A stretch of 47,765 nt of DNA from Pseudomonadota bacterium (GTDB lineage: Bacteria > Pseudomonadota > Gammaproteobacteria > Burkholderiales > Burkholderiaceae_C). The translations under genes were made by a program, and so were the position numbers. This document shows positions 1 to 9,482 of the stretch, in pieces (the first letter of the stretch is position 1; each line of letters opens with the position of its first letter). Where the stretch lies: NCBI GenBank assembly GCA_018241325.1, contig JAFEEB010000035.1, positions 1-47,765 of the forward strand, given 5' to 3'. A model generated the notes under the pieces. That model was not told where the DNA came from. It saw only the letters and a list, made by a program, of their open reading frames with translations, and did not search any database.

Positions 1-188
1 GGACATTACTATTTGGGGCTCACAGCGGCGGTCCGGGGATTCATTCGCGCGCGTTGCACGCGTGCATCGCAACCGGTGCGCACCCCACGCCCTGCCAAGC
101 CGGTGAGACCCGACGCAAGATTCCTCTGGCATTTTCTGAAATACATCTTTAGAATTACAGTTTCAATTTGCTACGTTTGAGGTGATCG
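1..188. other. Intergenic region at window edge
   Basis: No coding sequence is supported here on either strand. It ends in a comparatively AT-rich stretch (about 128-175) that probably holds the promoter of the gene starting at 189. I compared this stretch with the ModE-like boxes seen further along and it does not form the same inverted repeat. The nearby GAGG at 178-182 is the likely ribosome binding site of the next gene. Confidence 0.4.
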
Positions 189-1409
189 ATGAACTCCCCC
201 CCTATCGAACGCAGCCGCCTTGCGCAACACATCGGCGTGGTGGCCCTGGGCATGGCCGCGCTGGCGGCGCATGCCCAGACGCGGGTGCTGGTCAACCCGG
301 GAGATCAGATCGAAGGCGACCGCGTGCGCGTCTCCAGCAACTGGAAGAGCGCCCTGGAGTCGAGCCTGCGCAAGGTCGATGCCGCGGCAGCGGTGCAAAC
401 GCGTTACTCCAGCGACGCCACGTCCGACCTGAGCGCCACGCGCGCCAACATGTACGAGGTGCTGGTGGCGCCGGCGCCCACCATCGGCAGCGCGGTGCGC
501 TACGGCTATGTGCCGGTGCTGGGCGCCACGCGGGGCGCGCGCGCCGTGCTGGTGGCGCCGGCCGACAGCGCGATCGGCAACTGGGCGCACAGCAAGGGGC
601 GGCAGCTGGGCATGCCCGGTCAGGACAGCGTGGTGACCTACCTGCTGCGCGGCGAGGTGCAGGCCGGCAACACGACCTTGCCCAAACAGTACGTGTCGAT
701 CTATCAGACGCGCTTTCAGGACGCGCTGCTGGTCTGCCTGGAGGTGCGCCGCTGCGATGTGGTGGCGGTCGAGCAGACCGTGGCGCAAAAGTGGATCGAC
801 GCCGGCAAGAAGGTGAAGATCATCTGGGAAAGCCGCGAGGTGCCGGGCCTGGCCGTGGCGCTGCGCAGCAAGGACACCCGCGTGCAGCCCGAGGCCCTGC
901 GCACCGCCTTGCTGACCGAGCTGGAGCGCGCCGAGCCCGGCGCCTACACGGCGGCGCTGTCGGCCAAGGATTTCGAATACGTCTCCACCCTGGGCTACTT
1001 CACGCCGCGCGCGCTGGACGGCGCCACGCTGGTGGAGGACCCGGCCGCCGTCGAAGCCCTGCTGGCCAAGGGCGCGCGCTACATCGACACGCGCAACACG
1101 GCGGAATTCGGCGCGGGCCACGTGCCCGGCGCGACCCTGGTGCCCTACGTTGAAAAGAGCGCCAAGGACCCGGGCTACGACGCCGCGCAAGACCAGTTCG
1201 ACGTGCAGCGCCTGGGCGCCGACAAGGCGCAGGTGCTGGTGTTCGGCTGCAACGGCCCCGAGTGCTGGAAGAGCTTCAAGGCCAGCCGCGCGGCGCTGAA
1301 GGCCGGCTACACGCAGGTGTACTGGTTCCGCACCGGCTTTCCGGCCTGGCGGGCCTCGGGCCGTGCGGTCAAGCAGGACACCGCGGCCGGCACAGCCAAA
1401 TCGGCCTGA
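189..1409 (+). CDS. Periplasmic binding-protein-like / rhodanese fusion protein
   Basis: The product is 406 residues with an N-terminal signal peptide (hydrophobic stretch ending in AAHAQ near residue 30). Residues about 30-270 look like a periplasmic solute-binding or PhnD-type fold, which I infer from the overall pattern and not from a diagnostic motif. Residues about 280-400 are a rhodanese domain: YIDTRNTAEFGAGHVPGA is the typical entry, and the catalytic-loop region reads FGCNGPECW (Cys354, Cys359, Trp360), giving a C-x4-CW pattern. Rhodaneses with a CxxCW-type loop are known from periplasmic redox or PQQ-linked pathways. The start at 189 is supported by GAGG at 178-182. The gene converges on modC and stands next to the molybdate genes, but no shared operator was found. 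The substrate is unknown. Confidence 0.8.
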   Translation: MNSPPIERSRLAQHIGVVALGMAALAAHAQTRVLVNPGDQIEGDRVRVSSNWKSALESSLRKVDAAAAVQTRYSSDATSDLSATRANMYEVLVAPAPTIGSAVRYGYVPVLGATRGARAVLVAPADSAIGNWAHSKGRQLGMPGQDSVVTYLLRGEVQAGNTTLPKQYVSIYQTRFQDALLVCLEVRRCDVVAVEQTVAQKWIDAGKKVKIIWESREVPGLAVALRSKDTRVQPEALRTALLTELERAEPGAYTAALSAKDFEYVSTLGYFTPRALDGATLVEDPAAVEALLAKGARYIDTRNTAEFGAGHVPGATLVPYVEKSAKDPGYDAAQDQFDVQRLGADKAQVLVFGCNGPECWKSFKASRAALKAGYTQVYWFRTGFPAWRASGRAVKQDTAAGTAKSA

Positions 1410-1569
1410 CCGAGGGCCGCTCGCGGGTCCATGGCGCAGCGCCACCGGGCGCCAAACCTAGACATCAGGGACGCCGTGACCGGGGTCTCCCCGGCCGGTG
1501 GCGATGCCCCCTCCGCAAAGGGGGGAAGGCGCAACATCGCGCAGCGCGTGGAGACGGGGGGGCGTGTTT
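1410..1569. repeat. Intergenic hairpins and a diverged family-B repeat
   Basis: This stretch separates two convergent genes. It contains CCGGGG-tct-CCCCGG (1480-1494) and CCCCCT-ccgcaa-AGGGGG (1507-1524), followed by a CGCAACATCGCGCAGCGCG-type block ending in a G-run (about 1529-1562). That block resembles, less perfectly, the 32-base repeat found at 11370 and 40658. The hairpins could act as a two-way terminator, but there is no clear T-tract. Confidence 0.45.
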
Positions 1570-2742
1570 TCAGTCGAGCACGGCCGCGCCCTTGACCTGT
1601 GCGAACACGCGCAGGCCGGGGCGCACCTGCAAGGCGGCCGCCGATTTGCGCGTGATGCGCGCCAGCAGGGTGCTGCCATTCAAGTCCAGCGCCACCAGCA
1701 CTTGCGCCGGGCCGTCCTCGGTCAGCGCCTGCACGGTGGCGGGCAGCACGTTCAGGATGCTGGTGTCCTGCGCCGGGCTCAGCGCCAGGCTGACGTCGCG
1801 TGCCAGCACGCGCACGCGCACGGGCTGGCCCAGGGCGCGCGGCGGCGCGTCGGGGCCATGCACGCACAGCAGCTCGCCACCGGCAAAGCGCAGGTGCAGC
1901 AGGTGATCGTCGGTGTCGATGGCGCCCACGTGGCCCTCGAGCAGCACGCCCGCGCCGTCGCCGTGGCCGCGCGCCAGGTCCAGCCGGGCCATCAACTGCG
2001 CCGCCGGCCCATGCGCGCGCACCCGGCCGCCATCGAGCAGCAGCAGGTGATCGGCCAGGCGCGCCACCTCGTCCAGCGCGTGCGTGACGTACAGGATCGG
2101 GATGCGCAGCTCGCGCGCGAGCAGCTCGAACCAGGGCAGCAGCTCGGCCTTGCGCGCGGCGTCCAGCGAGGCCAGGGGCTCGTCCATCAGCAGCAGGCGC
2201 GGGCTGGTGGCCAGCGCGCGGGCAATGGCCACGCGCTGGCGCTCGCCGCCCGACAGGCCGGCGGGGCGGCGCGCCAGCAGGTGGCCGATGCCCAGCAGCT
2301 CGATGGCCTGCTCCAGCGACACGCGCCGCTCGGCCGCGGGCACGCGCCGCTGGCCGTAGTCCAGGTTGCCCTGCACCGTCAGGTGCGCGAACAGGCTGGC
2401 CTCCTGGAACACCATGCCCAAAGGGCGGCGGTGCGTGGGCAGCCAGACGCCGGCCGCATCGTCCTGCCACAACTGGCCGCCCACGGTGACGCGGCCGGTG
2501 GCTGGCCGCGTGAGGCCGGCGACGCAGCGCAGCAGCGTGGTCTTGCCGCAGCCCGAGGGCCCGAAGATCGCGCTCACGCCCTGGCCGGGCAGGCGCACGT
2601 CCACGTCGAGATGAAAGCCACTGGCGTGGCTCAAGGCCACGCGCAGCGCCAGGCCGTCGTCCGGACTGGAGCCCAATTGGCCGCCAGCGCTTGTGGATCG
2701 TGCGCGGACAGCTCCTGAAATAAGAGCGTCTGGATGGCTCAT
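1570..2742 (-). CDS. modC: Molybdate ABC transporter ATP-binding protein ModC
   Basis: This is the cytoplasmic ATPase that powers molybdate import through ModB. The 390-residue product has Walker [10 protein letters not shown] (61-69), signature LSGGERQ (163-169) and Walker B LLLMDEP (183-189). A C-terminal TOBE/Mop domain (about 300-385) is the part that distinguishes ModC from other ABC ATPases. The start codon overlaps the modB stop as ATGA, so the two are translationally coupled. Residues about 6-29 precede the normal ModC beginning (LALRVALSH) and are encoded by a copy of a short palindromic repeat (2671-2726), so the N-terminal extension is probably repeat-derived and not functional sequence. 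Confidence 0.95.
   Translation of the reverse strand: MSHPDALISGAVRARSTSAGGQLGSSPDDGLALRVALSHASGFHLDVDVRLPGQGVSAIFGPSGCGKTTLLRCVAGLTRPATGRVTVGGQLWQDDAAGVWLPTHRRPLGMVFQEASLFAHLTVQGNLDYGQRRVPAAERRVSLEQAIELLGIGHLLARRPAGLSGGERQRVAIARALATSPRLLLMDEPLASLDAARKAELLPWFELLARELRIPILYVTHALDEVARLADHLLLLDGGRVRAHGPAAQLMARLDLARGHGDGAGVLLEGHVGAIDTDDHLLHLRFAGGELLCVHGPDAPPRALGQPVRVRVLARDVSLALSPAQDTSILNVLPATVQALTEDGPAQVLVALDLNGSTLLARITRKSAAALQVRPGLRVFAQVKGAAVLD
2671..2726 (-). repeat. Short palindromic repeat, family A, inside modC
   Basis: Read on the minus strand this contains AGGAGCTGTCCGCGC, then CACAAGCGCTGGCGGCCAAT. It matches copies at 3477-3527 and 13777-13830. The element lies in frame at the 5' end of modC and supplies about 18 codons of it. 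One arm of the usual GCGCTTG/CAAGCGC hairpin is changed here (GCGCACG). Confidence 0.6.
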
Positions 2743-3413
2743 GGGTGCGGGTTCCGCGACTGGGTCAGATGCAGCACCAGCAGCACCGCGAAGCTGAACG
2801 CCAGCATGCCGCCGGCCAGCCAGTGCGCCTGGGCGTAGTCGAGTGCCTCGACCTGGTCATAGATCAGCACCGACACCGTGCGCGTCTGCCCCGGGATGTT
2901 GCCGCCGATCATCAGCACCACGCCGAACTCGCCCAGCGTGTGCGCGAAGCCCATCACCGCGCCGGTCACGTAACCGGGTCGCGCCAGCGGCAGGGCCACA
3001 CTCCAGAAGGCGTCCAGCGGGCCGGCGCGCAGCGTGGCGGCTGCCTCCAGCGGGCGCTCGCCCAGGTTGTCGAAGGCGTTGATCAGCGGCTGCACCACGA
3101 AGGGCAGCGAATAGATGACCGAGCCCAGCAGCAGGCCCCAGAAGGTGAAGGCCAGCGTGCCCCAGCCCAGCGCCTGCGTGATGCGCCCCAGTGGCCCGTT
3201 GGCGCCCAGCGCCACCAGCAGGTAAAAACCCAGCACCGACGGCGGCAGCACCAGCGGCAGGGCGACCAGCGCCCGCACGGGCACGCGCCAGCGCGAGCGT
3301 CCGCGCGCGATCCACCAGGCCAGCGGCGTGCCCAGCACCAGCAGCACCAGCGTGGTCACGACCGACAACTCGATCGTCAGGCGGATGGCGGCCAGGCTGG
3401 TGGCGTCGAGCAT
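2739..3413 (-). CDS. modB: Molybdate ABC transporter permease ModB
   Basis: This is the inner-membrane channel of the molybdate importer. The 224-residue protein is almost wholly hydrophobic, with about five membrane segments. The cytoplasmic EAA loop that contacts the ATPase is [20 protein letters not shown] near residues 124-143. [18 protein letters not shown] is the conserved ModB segment that follows. Its stop overlaps the modC start (ATGA). The 150-base gap to modA upstream holds a palindromic repeat, so modB expression may depend on readthrough from modA. Length is normal for the family. Confidence 0.95.
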   Translation of the reverse strand: MLDATSLAAIRLTIELSVVTTLVLLVLGTPLAWWIARGRSRWRVPVRALVALPLVLPPSVLGFYLLVALGANGPLGRITQALGWGTLAFTFWGLLLGSVIYSLPFVVQPLINAFDNLGERPLEAAATLRAGPLDAFWSVALPLARPGYVTGAVMGFAHTLGEFGVVLMIGGNIPGQTRTVSVLIYDQVEALDYAQAHWLAGGMLAFSFAVLLVLHLTQSRNPHP

Positions 3414-3476
3414 GAAGGCGATGGGGCGTTCGGCGTGCGGCGATCGGCGTTGACGCGTGGGTCGGCGCCGATCATC

Positions 3477-3527
3477 AAAAACAATAGCTGCCAGCGCTTG
3501 ATCGGCAAGCGCCGCAGCGCCATTTTG
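3477..3527 (+). repeat. Short palindromic repeat, family A, between modB and modA
   Basis: This contains AGCTGCCAGCGCTTG, ATCGG and CAAGCGC. The perfect 7-base arms GCGCTTG (3494-3500) and CAAGCGC (3506-3512) form a hairpin, and the element ends in GCCATTTTG. It matches copies at 2671-2726 and 13777-13830. It sits within the mod transcript between the modA stop and the modB start and could change mRNA stability or termination. Confidence 0.6.
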
Positions 3528-3563
3528 CCTTGACTTCGGTGGTTGCTGGCGCGCGCGTGGGGC

Positions 3564-4334
<771 letters not shown>

Positions 4335-4357
4335 TCAGGTGAAGTGGGTCGATGAAA

Positions 4358-4380
4358 CGCTATTCATCAAAAGAATAACG
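4358..4380. promoter_or_regulatory. Putative ModE box upstream of modA
   Basis: The sequence is CGCTATTC-N7-GAATAACG, an 8-base inverted repeat with one mismatch. It has the same arm sequence and 7-base spacer as the perfect copy at 5629-5653. It lies between the modA start and the end of the di-heme gene. Known ModE sites are inverted repeats of similar layout (arms ending in TAT/ATA around a short spacer), and modE is 2.3 kb away. Confidence 0.7.
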
Positions 4381-4389
4381 AGTGTAACG

Positions 4390-5601
4390 TCATCGTGCCA
4401 ACGGATCGGCAAAGCGCGGGTCGGTCGCCACGCTGGCGTCGGAAAGGGTCTTGAGGAAGGCCACCAAGTCGGCCTGCTCCTGCGCGTCGATGCGGATCTG
4501 GTCGATCAGCGGGTCCTTGTATGGATTGGCGCGGCCGTCGCCGGCGTATGGGCCGGGCCCGAAGACGCGGCCGCCGTCGGCGTGCAGCGCCAGCGCCGCC
4601 TCCAGCGTGTCGATGCTGCCGTCGTGCAGGTAGGGCGCGGTCAGCGCCACGTTGCGCAGGCTGGGTGCGCGGAACTTGCCCATGTCCTCAGGCTTGCCGG
4701 TGAATTCGATCAACCCCCGGTTGCTGGCCGGATAGGCGCCGGTGCCGTTGATGTTGAACAGGCCGATGTTGTGAAAGCCGGGCGTGCCGGCGCGGCCGTC
4801 GATGCTGATGAAGGCGCCGCCCCCCAGGTTGGGGCCGCCGTGGCATTGCGCGCAATGCGCCGCGCCCTGCGTGCCGAAGAACAGGGCCTGGCCGCGCTGC
4901 TCGCTGTCGGTCAGCGTGGCGGTGCCGGCGCGGGCCTGGTCGTAGCGGCTGCCGGCCGACACCAGCGTGCGCTCGAACGCGGCAATGGCCTTGATCACAT
5001 TGTCCCAGTGCAGCGGCGCCGCTTCGCCGCCGAAGGCCTGGGCAAAGCGAGTCGGGTATTGCGCGTCGCTCTGAAGCCGCTGCAAGATGGCGTCGCGGTT
5101 GGCGTCGTTCACGCCCATCTCGATCGGCTGCTCGCCGAACAGGGGCGTGCGCATCTGCTGCTCCAGCGTGCGCGGCGCCGGGTTGGCCCAGTCCAGCGCG
5201 GCCTGGTAGGCGACGTTGATCAGGCTGGGGGCGTTGCGCGGGTGGTTCTGCCCGGTGGCGCCGCGCGCCACGGCGCGGCCGTCGGTGAAGGCGAGGGCGC
5301 CCGCGTGACAGCCGGCGCACGACAGCGTGCCGTTGACCGACAGACGCGCGTCATGGAACAGGCGGCGCCCCAGCTCGACCTTGGCGGTGTTCATCGGGTT
5401 GTCGGCCGGCACCACCGGCGGTGCGAAGCCGCTCGGCAGCGACCAGGTCCAACCGGGTGGCGCGGCGGGCGGTCCCGCCTCTGCGCCGCTGCTGCCGCCG
5501 CCGCAGGCGGCAACCAGCACGAGCGCGACGCACGACAGCGCAGCGGCGCGCAAGCAGGCAGGCCGAGGGCCGGACGGCGTGTGGGACATCGCAGGGCTCA
5601 T
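4390..5601 (-). CDS. Di-heme cytochrome c peroxidase family lipoprotein (MauG/MbnH-like)
   Basis: This is a probable periplasmic, membrane-anchored di-heme oxidoreductase. It has a lipobox (VLVAAC, Cys33) and two c-type heme sites, CAGCH (95-99) and CAQCH (250-254). Family landmarks include VPADNPMNTAKVELGRRLF before the first heme and FRAPSLRNVALTAPYLHDGS after the second, which resembles the MbnH/MXAN_0977-type di-heme enzymes more than classical CcpA. Those enzymes usually sit beside an MbnP-type substrate protein; none is seen here. A beta-propeller lipoprotein is divergent instead. The perfect ModE-like box lies 28-52 bases upstream. An alternative start is Met5 (5589). The substrate is unknown. 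Confidence 0.85.
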   Translation of the reverse strand: MSPAMSHTPSGPRPACLRAAALSCVALVLVAACGGGSSGAEAGPPAAPPGWTWSLPSGFAPPVVPADNPMNTAKVELGRRLFHDARLSVNGTLSCAGCHAGALAFTDGRAVARGATGQNHPRNAPSLINVAYQAALDWANPAPRTLEQQMRTPLFGEQPIEMGVNDANRDAILQRLQSDAQYPTRFAQAFGGEAAPLHWDNVIKAIAAFERTLVSAGSRYDQARAGTATLTDSEQRGQALFFGTQGAAHCAQCHGGPNLGGGAFISIDGRAGTPGFHNIGLFNINGTGAYPASNRGLIEFTGKPEDMGKFRAPSLRNVALTAPYLHDGSIDTLEAALALHADGGRVFGPGPYAGDGRANPYKDPLIDQIRIDAQEQADLVAFLKTLSDASVATDPRFADPLAR

Positions 5602-5628
5602 GGCGAGTGGCAGGGGTGGGTTGGCATT

Positions 5629-5653
5629 TCGCTATTCATTTATAGAATAGCGA
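5629..5653. promoter_or_regulatory. Putative ModE box in divergent promoter region
   Basis: The sequence is TCGCTATTC-N7-GAATAGCGA, a perfect 9-base inverted repeat with the spacer ATTTATA. It lies between the divergent start codons of the di-heme gene (5601) and the beta-propeller lipoprotein (5695), so it could control both. The arms match the site before modA in 7 of 8 and 8 of 8 positions. Confidence 0.7.
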
Positions 5654-5694
5654 TGTGTTGGCAATTGTTCAATCCATTTGAGAGGGACTCACCC

Positions 5695-6666
5695 ATGAAC
5701 CGGATCACTGCTCATTTCCTGGCTTCGCGCGGCGCGTCATGGACGCGCAGCGCCTGCGCGGCGCTGGCGACATCGGTGGCGCTGCTGGCGCTGGCGGCCT
5801 GCGGCGGCAGTGACGACGACGTGGACCGCGGCCCGACCACCATCGAGCTCCAGGCCAAGCTCAACGGCTTGTACTGGGACGCGCGGGCCTCGCGCCTGTA
5901 CCTGACGGACGACGACGCCGGCGTGAACGCCATCAAGACCTGGGACGGAGACAAGGGCTTCTCCGTGGTCTATCCGTTGCCGGCGATGGCGGCCGACCAG
6001 CGCGCCACGCTGGGCCAGCTGACGCGCGGCGCCGACGGCAACCTCTACGCCACGCGCTTCGGCTTTGGCAGCTATGGCACGGTGGTCGCGGTGCCGTCCA
6101 CCGGATCGTCCTTCAATCTGATGGGGCTGGACGGCGCACGCCGGCGCATCGGCATCACGCCCACGGCCGACGGCAAGCTGATCGACGGCTGGTTTCGCGG
6201 TAGTGGCTCGGGGCCCAGCGGCGTCATCAGCGAGTTGACGGTGGGCGCCGCCGGGCTGGCCGGCGAGCGGGATCTGGTCACGGGCCTGAGCAAGCCCGCC
6301 GGGGTGGCGGTGGTGGGCGATCAGCTGTTCGTGTCCGACCAGGGCACGGGCCAGCTTCTGGCCTATTCGCTGGCCGCCGTGCGCGCGCAGCCGGCGACGG
6401 CCAAGGACGGGCGCGTCGTGGCCTCCTTCACCACCGCCGACGGCCTCGATCTGATGACGGCCGCGAGCGACGGCACGCTGTATTTCGGCGGCAGCGGCGG
6501 CACGCTGTACGTGGTCAGCCCGAACGGCGCCGTCAAGACCCTGGCCAACGGCTGGCCGGGCATTCGCGGCGTGGCCCTGGACGCGGCCAACCGGCGCCTG
6601 TTCGTTGCCGTGACGGCCGCGCGCGCCGACGGACCGGCCTCGATCCGCATCGTGCCGCTCGATTGA
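5695..6666 (+). CDS. Beta-propeller (NHL/SMP-30-like) lipoprotein
   Basis: The 323-residue product has a lipoprotein signal (LLALAAC, Cys36) followed by a Gly/Ser/Asp linker. The rest is made of repeated blade-like units such as GLYWDARASRLYLTDD, GVAVVGDQLFVSDQGTGQL and GVALDAANRRLFVAV, which fit a six-bladed NHL or SMP-30/gluconolactonase-type propeller. No metal-binding or catalytic set can be assigned. The reading frame stays open far upstream, but the Met at 5695 precedes the signal peptide and has GAGAGGGA at 5680-5687 as ribosome binding site. It is divergent from the di-heme gene and shares the ModE-like box. A GC-rich hairpin follows (6685-6703) without a T-tract. Confidence 0.75.
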   Translation: MNRITAHFLASRGASWTRSACAALATSVALLALAACGGSDDDVDRGPTTIELQAKLNGLYWDARASRLYLTDDDAGVNAIKTWDGDKGFSVVYPLPAMAADQRATLGQLTRGADGNLYATRFGFGSYGTVVAVPSTGSSFNLMGLDGARRRIGITPTADGKLIDGWFRGSGSGPSGVISELTVGAAGLAGERDLVTGLSKPAGVAVVGDQLFVSDQGTGQLLAYSLAAVRAQPATAKDGRVVASFTTADGLDLMTAASDGTLYFGGSGGTLYVVSPNGAVKTLANGWPGIRGVALDAANRRLFVAVTAARADGPASIRIVPLD

Positions 6667-6736
6667 GCGATGGCCTGACCGGACGCCGGCCGGTGCGGCC
6701 GGCCGCTGCACAATCGGGGGCATGAGGACCAAGCCC

Positions 6737-7477
6737 ATGTCCACCCAGTCGCTGGGTTACGCGCAGGCCGACAAGCGCATCGAGCTGCTGCGGCGGGTGG
6801 GCGAGAGCGGCTCCATCTCGCAAGCCGCGCGCAGCGCCGGCGTCAGCTACAAGGCGGCGTGGCAGGCCATTCACACCCTCACCAACCTGGCCGGCGAGCC
6901 GCTGGTGGACAGCAGCGTCGGCGGCGCGGGCGGGGGCGGCGCGCGGCTGACCGCGGCCGGTGCGCGCCTGCTGCATGCGGCCGAGCAAATGGACGCCGCG
7001 CGCCACGACGTGCTGGCGCGCATCAACGACCCTGCCGCCCAGGCGCTGGCCGCACCGCGCACCAGCATGCGCAACCACCTGCCGTGCACGGTGGCGCGGC
7101 TGGACAGCGCCGGCCCGGGCGACCCGCTGGTGCGCGTGCTGCTGGCGCTGCCGGACAGCAACGGGCTGGCGTCGCTCGTCACGCGCGAAAGCGCCCAGCT
7201 GCTGGGCCTGGCGCCCGGCCTCGAGCTGCTGGCGCTGTGCAAGGCCACGGCGGTGCAGATCGAGCCCATGAATGCCCTGGCGCTGTACGACGGCGCCAAT
7301 CGATTGCCCGGGCGGGTGCTGCGCGCGGCGCGCGGCTCCCGGCACGACGAACTGACGCTGACCCTGGCCGGCGGCCTGCAACTGGTCGGCTTTGCCCCGC
7401 ACCCCAATCGCCTGCGCGCCGGCAGCCGCGCGCAGGCGCGCGTGGAGCCCAGCGCCGTCGTGCTGGCCCTGCGCTGA
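6737..7477 (+). CDS. modE: Molybdate-responsive transcriptional regulator ModE
   Basis: ModE represses molybdate uptake genes when it binds molybdate. The product (246 residues from 6737) has a LysR-like winged helix at about 10-75 (ISQAARSAGVSYKAAWQAI) and a C-terminal molybdate-binding region with two TOBE/Mop-like units from about 120 on. An ATG at 6722 is also in frame. I prefer 6737 because GAGGA (6724-6728) lies 8 bases before it, whereas 6722 has no properly spaced site. The gene is followed 28 bases later by the mop gene, probably in one transcript. It is the likely regulator of the two inverted repeats at 4358 and 5629. Confidence 0.9.
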   Translation: MSTQSLGYAQADKRIELLRRVGESGSISQAARSAGVSYKAAWQAIHTLTNLAGEPLVDSSVGGAGGGGARLTAAGARLLHAAEQMDAARHDVLARINDPAAQALAAPRTSMRNHLPCTVARLDSAGPGDPLVRVLLALPDSNGLASLVTRESAQLLGLAPGLELLALCKATAVQIEPMNALALYDGANRLPGRVLRAARGSRHDELTLTLAGGLQLVGFAPHPNRLRAGSRAQARVEPSAVVLALR

Positions 7478-7505
7478 TTTTTTTGATGAGAGAAAGGACC
7501 TCCCC

Positions 7506-7934
7506 ATGAAAACGAGTGCACGCAATCAGTTCGAAGGCCGTGTCACGGCGCTGAAAACTGGCGCGGTCAACGACGAGGTCGAGATCACGACGGCCCAGGG
7601 CGTGAAGATCGTCGCCATCGTCACGCACGAAAGCGCCGTCGGGCTGGGCTTGGCGCTCGGCAAGGCGGCCGTCGCGCTCGTCAAGGCGCCATCGGTGATC
7701 GTGGTGACCGATGGTGGCGGCGTGCGCTTTTCCGCGCGCAACAACCTCGCCGGCACGGTGGCGCGGGTGCAGGCGGGCGCCGTCAACGCCGAGGTGGTGA
7801 TCGACGTGCCCGGCGGCGTCAGCGTGGCCGCCATCGTCACGCAGGACAGCGCCGACCGATTGGGTCTGGCCGTCGGCAAGCCGGCCACCGCGATCTTCAA
7901 GGCGTCGAGCGTGATCGTCGGCGTGCCGGCCTGA
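7506..7934 (+). CDS. mop: Molybdopterin/molybdate-binding protein with tandem Mop (TOBE) domains
   Basis: This is a small cytoplasmic molybdate-binding (molbindin) protein, thought to store or buffer molybdate. The 142-residue product consists of two Mop repeats, about 4-70 (SARNQFEGRVTALKTGAVND) and about 73-140 (SARNNLAGTVARVQAGAVNA). The second repeat ends in KASSVIVG, the typical Mop terminus. An AAAGGA ribosome binding site precedes the ATG. It lies just after modE and is probably co-transcribed with it. Single-domain versions are about 70 residues, so this is the duplicated form. Confidence 0.92.
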   Translation: MKTSARNQFEGRVTALKTGAVNDEVEITTAQGVKIVAIVTHESAVGLGLALGKAAVALVKAPSVIVVTDGGGVRFSARNNLAGTVARVQAGAVNAEVVIDVPGGVSVAAIVTQDSADRLGLAVGKPATAIFKASSVIVGVPA

Positions 7935-8228
7935 GGTTTGAAGCTGGGTTCAAGCCCATAGGTCGTTCGCCCGCTACCGGAAAGCGGTGGCCGCTCTCAA
8001 TATGAGAGCATCCGGGGAATTTTGCGTCACCCGGGCCGGTCGGCCTGCACCTTGCGGCACGCCACGCGCGGGCGGCGGCCGCCACGTCGTGCGCGGCCGG
8101 CAGGGGCGGGGGCCGACAAAACCATGACGGGAGCAGCACTATGGGCATGAGAGTAGGGTGAGCTTGGCTGAGCGTTGCGCCATCAGGGCTGATGACGGGC
8201 TCGACGAACAACGACAAAGGGGACGACC
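7935..8228. other. Intergenic region with a 7-base palindrome
   Basis: There is no convincing gene in this 294-base stretch. It holds a perfect inverted repeat GCTCTCA-ATA-TGAGAGC at 7993-8009, which could be an operator or a hairpin after mop. An AAAGGGG ribosome binding site for the next gene lies at its end. The promoter of the following transporter operon is presumably here but no clear -35/-10 pair was seen. Confidence 0.4.
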
Positions 8229-9440
8229 ATGCAGCGCAAGCGCTCGTTTTTGCTTTCTTCCTTCTTCGCGGCAGTGGTGGCCGTCGCACCCGCGGCACCG
8301 GCCCTGGCGCAGGACATCGTGCTCGGCGCGTCGGTGCAATTGACCGGGCCGGTGGCCAACACCGGGCGCTACTACCGCGACGCCTACCAGATGGCCATCG
8401 ACAAGATCAATGCCGATGGGGGCGTCAAGGTGGACGGCAAGGCGCACAAGCTGGTGCTCAAGCTCTATGACAACCAATCCGATGTGAACCTGTCGGTGCG
8501 CCAGTACACGCAGCTGGTGACGCAGGACAAGGTGAACCTGCTGCTGGGCGGCTTCGCCAGCAATTTCCAGCTGGCCGACTCGGTGGTGTCCGAGAAATAC
8601 AAGATTCCGATGGTGCAGGGCGGGGGTGCGTCCAACGAGATTTTCTCGCGCGGCTTCAAGTACATCTTCGGCACGCTGGCGCCGGCCAGCAACTACTTCG
8701 GCAGCACGGTCGAGATGATGAAGGCGCTGAAAGAGCCGCCCAAATCGGTGGCGCTGCTGTATGCCGACGACTCGTTCGACGTGTCCACCGCCGACGGCAC
8801 GCGGCCGCTGCTCAAGAAGGCCGGCTTCAACCTGGTGATGGACGAGCGCTACAGCAGCAACACCAGCGACTTCAGCACGCTGCTCTCGCAGATCAAGGCC
8901 AAGAACGTGGATGCGGTGCTGGTGGCCGGGCACGAGACCGAGATCCTGAATTTCGTGCGCAACGCCAAGAGCCTGGCGATCGCGCCCAAGCTGTATTCGT
9001 TCACGGTCGGTGTGCCCAGCGAGGACTTTCGCAAGGCGCTGGGCAAGGACGCCGACTACGCCTTCGGCATGACGGCCTGGCTGCCCGAGGCCTCGCTCAA
9101 GGACCGCTGGTTCGGCGACGCCGAGCAGTTCGCCAAGGCCTACAAGGCCAAGTTCGGCTATGACCCGGACTACCACGCTGCCTCGGGCGCAGCCGACGTG
9201 GAGGCGCTGGTGATGGCCATCGAGAAGGCCAATAGCCTCAACCCGCAAAAGGTGCGCGACGCGCTGGCCAGCAGCCAGTTCGACAGCCTGTACGGCCCGA
9301 TCGCCTTTGCCGCCAACGGCCAGATCAACCTGCCGCAACTGGTCATCCAGGTGCAAAACGGGCAGGTCGCCGAGGTGTACAACGCCAAGGGCTTCGTGAC
9401 GCCGCCCAAATACCCCATGCCGGCCTGGAACGCACGCTGA
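8229..9440 (+). CDS. ABC transporter substrate-binding protein (LivK/Peripla_BP_6 family)
   Basis: This is the periplasmic receptor of a branched-chain amino acid type (HAAT family) importer. The 403-residue protein has a signal peptide ending in APALAQ near residue 33. The mature start [33 protein letters not shown] is the family entry, followed by two Rossmann-like lobes. HAAT receptors bind branched-chain amino acids, amides or aromatic acids, and the sequence alone does not decide which. It opens a five-gene operon (permeases at 9483 and 10343, ATPases at 11293 and 12138). Confidence 0.9.
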   Translation: MQRKRSFLLSSFFAAVVAVAPAAPALAQDIVLGASVQLTGPVANTGRYYRDAYQMAIDKINADGGVKVDGKAHKLVLKLYDNQSDVNLSVRQYTQLVTQDKVNLLLGGFASNFQLADSVVSEKYKIPMVQGGGASNEIFSRGFKYIFGTLAPASNYFGSTVEMMKALKEPPKSVALLYADDSFDVSTADGTRPLLKKAGFNLVMDERYSSNTSDFSTLLSQIKAKNVDAVLVAGHETEILNFVRNAKSLAIAPKLYSFTVGVPSEDFRKALGKDADYAFGMTAWLPEASLKDRWFGDAEQFAKAYKAKFGYDPDYHAASGAADVEALVMAIEKANSLNPQKVRDALASSQFDSLYGPIAFAANGQINLPQLVIQVQNGQVAEVYNAKGFVTPPKYPMPAWNAR

Positions 9441-9482
9441 TCCGAACCCATCGCTGAACGACGCCCGTCGGGAGCGGACGCC

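Noticed and set aside
130-175. Possible third ModE box upstream of the SBP/rhodanese gene
   Set aside because: GAATTAC resembles one half-site, but the other arm is not its complement and the spacing does not give an inverted repeat.
171-1445. Long antisense open frames, for example opposite the SBP/rhodanese gene, jetC, the oxoprolinase gene and rdgC
   Set aside because: They are Arg/Ala/Gly/His-rich translations of GC-rich coding DNA, lack recognisable domains and ribosome binding sites, and mirror well-supported genes.
6722-6736. Upstream ATG (6722) as the modE start
   Set aside because: It has no ribosome binding site at proper spacing, while GAGGA is correctly placed for 6737.
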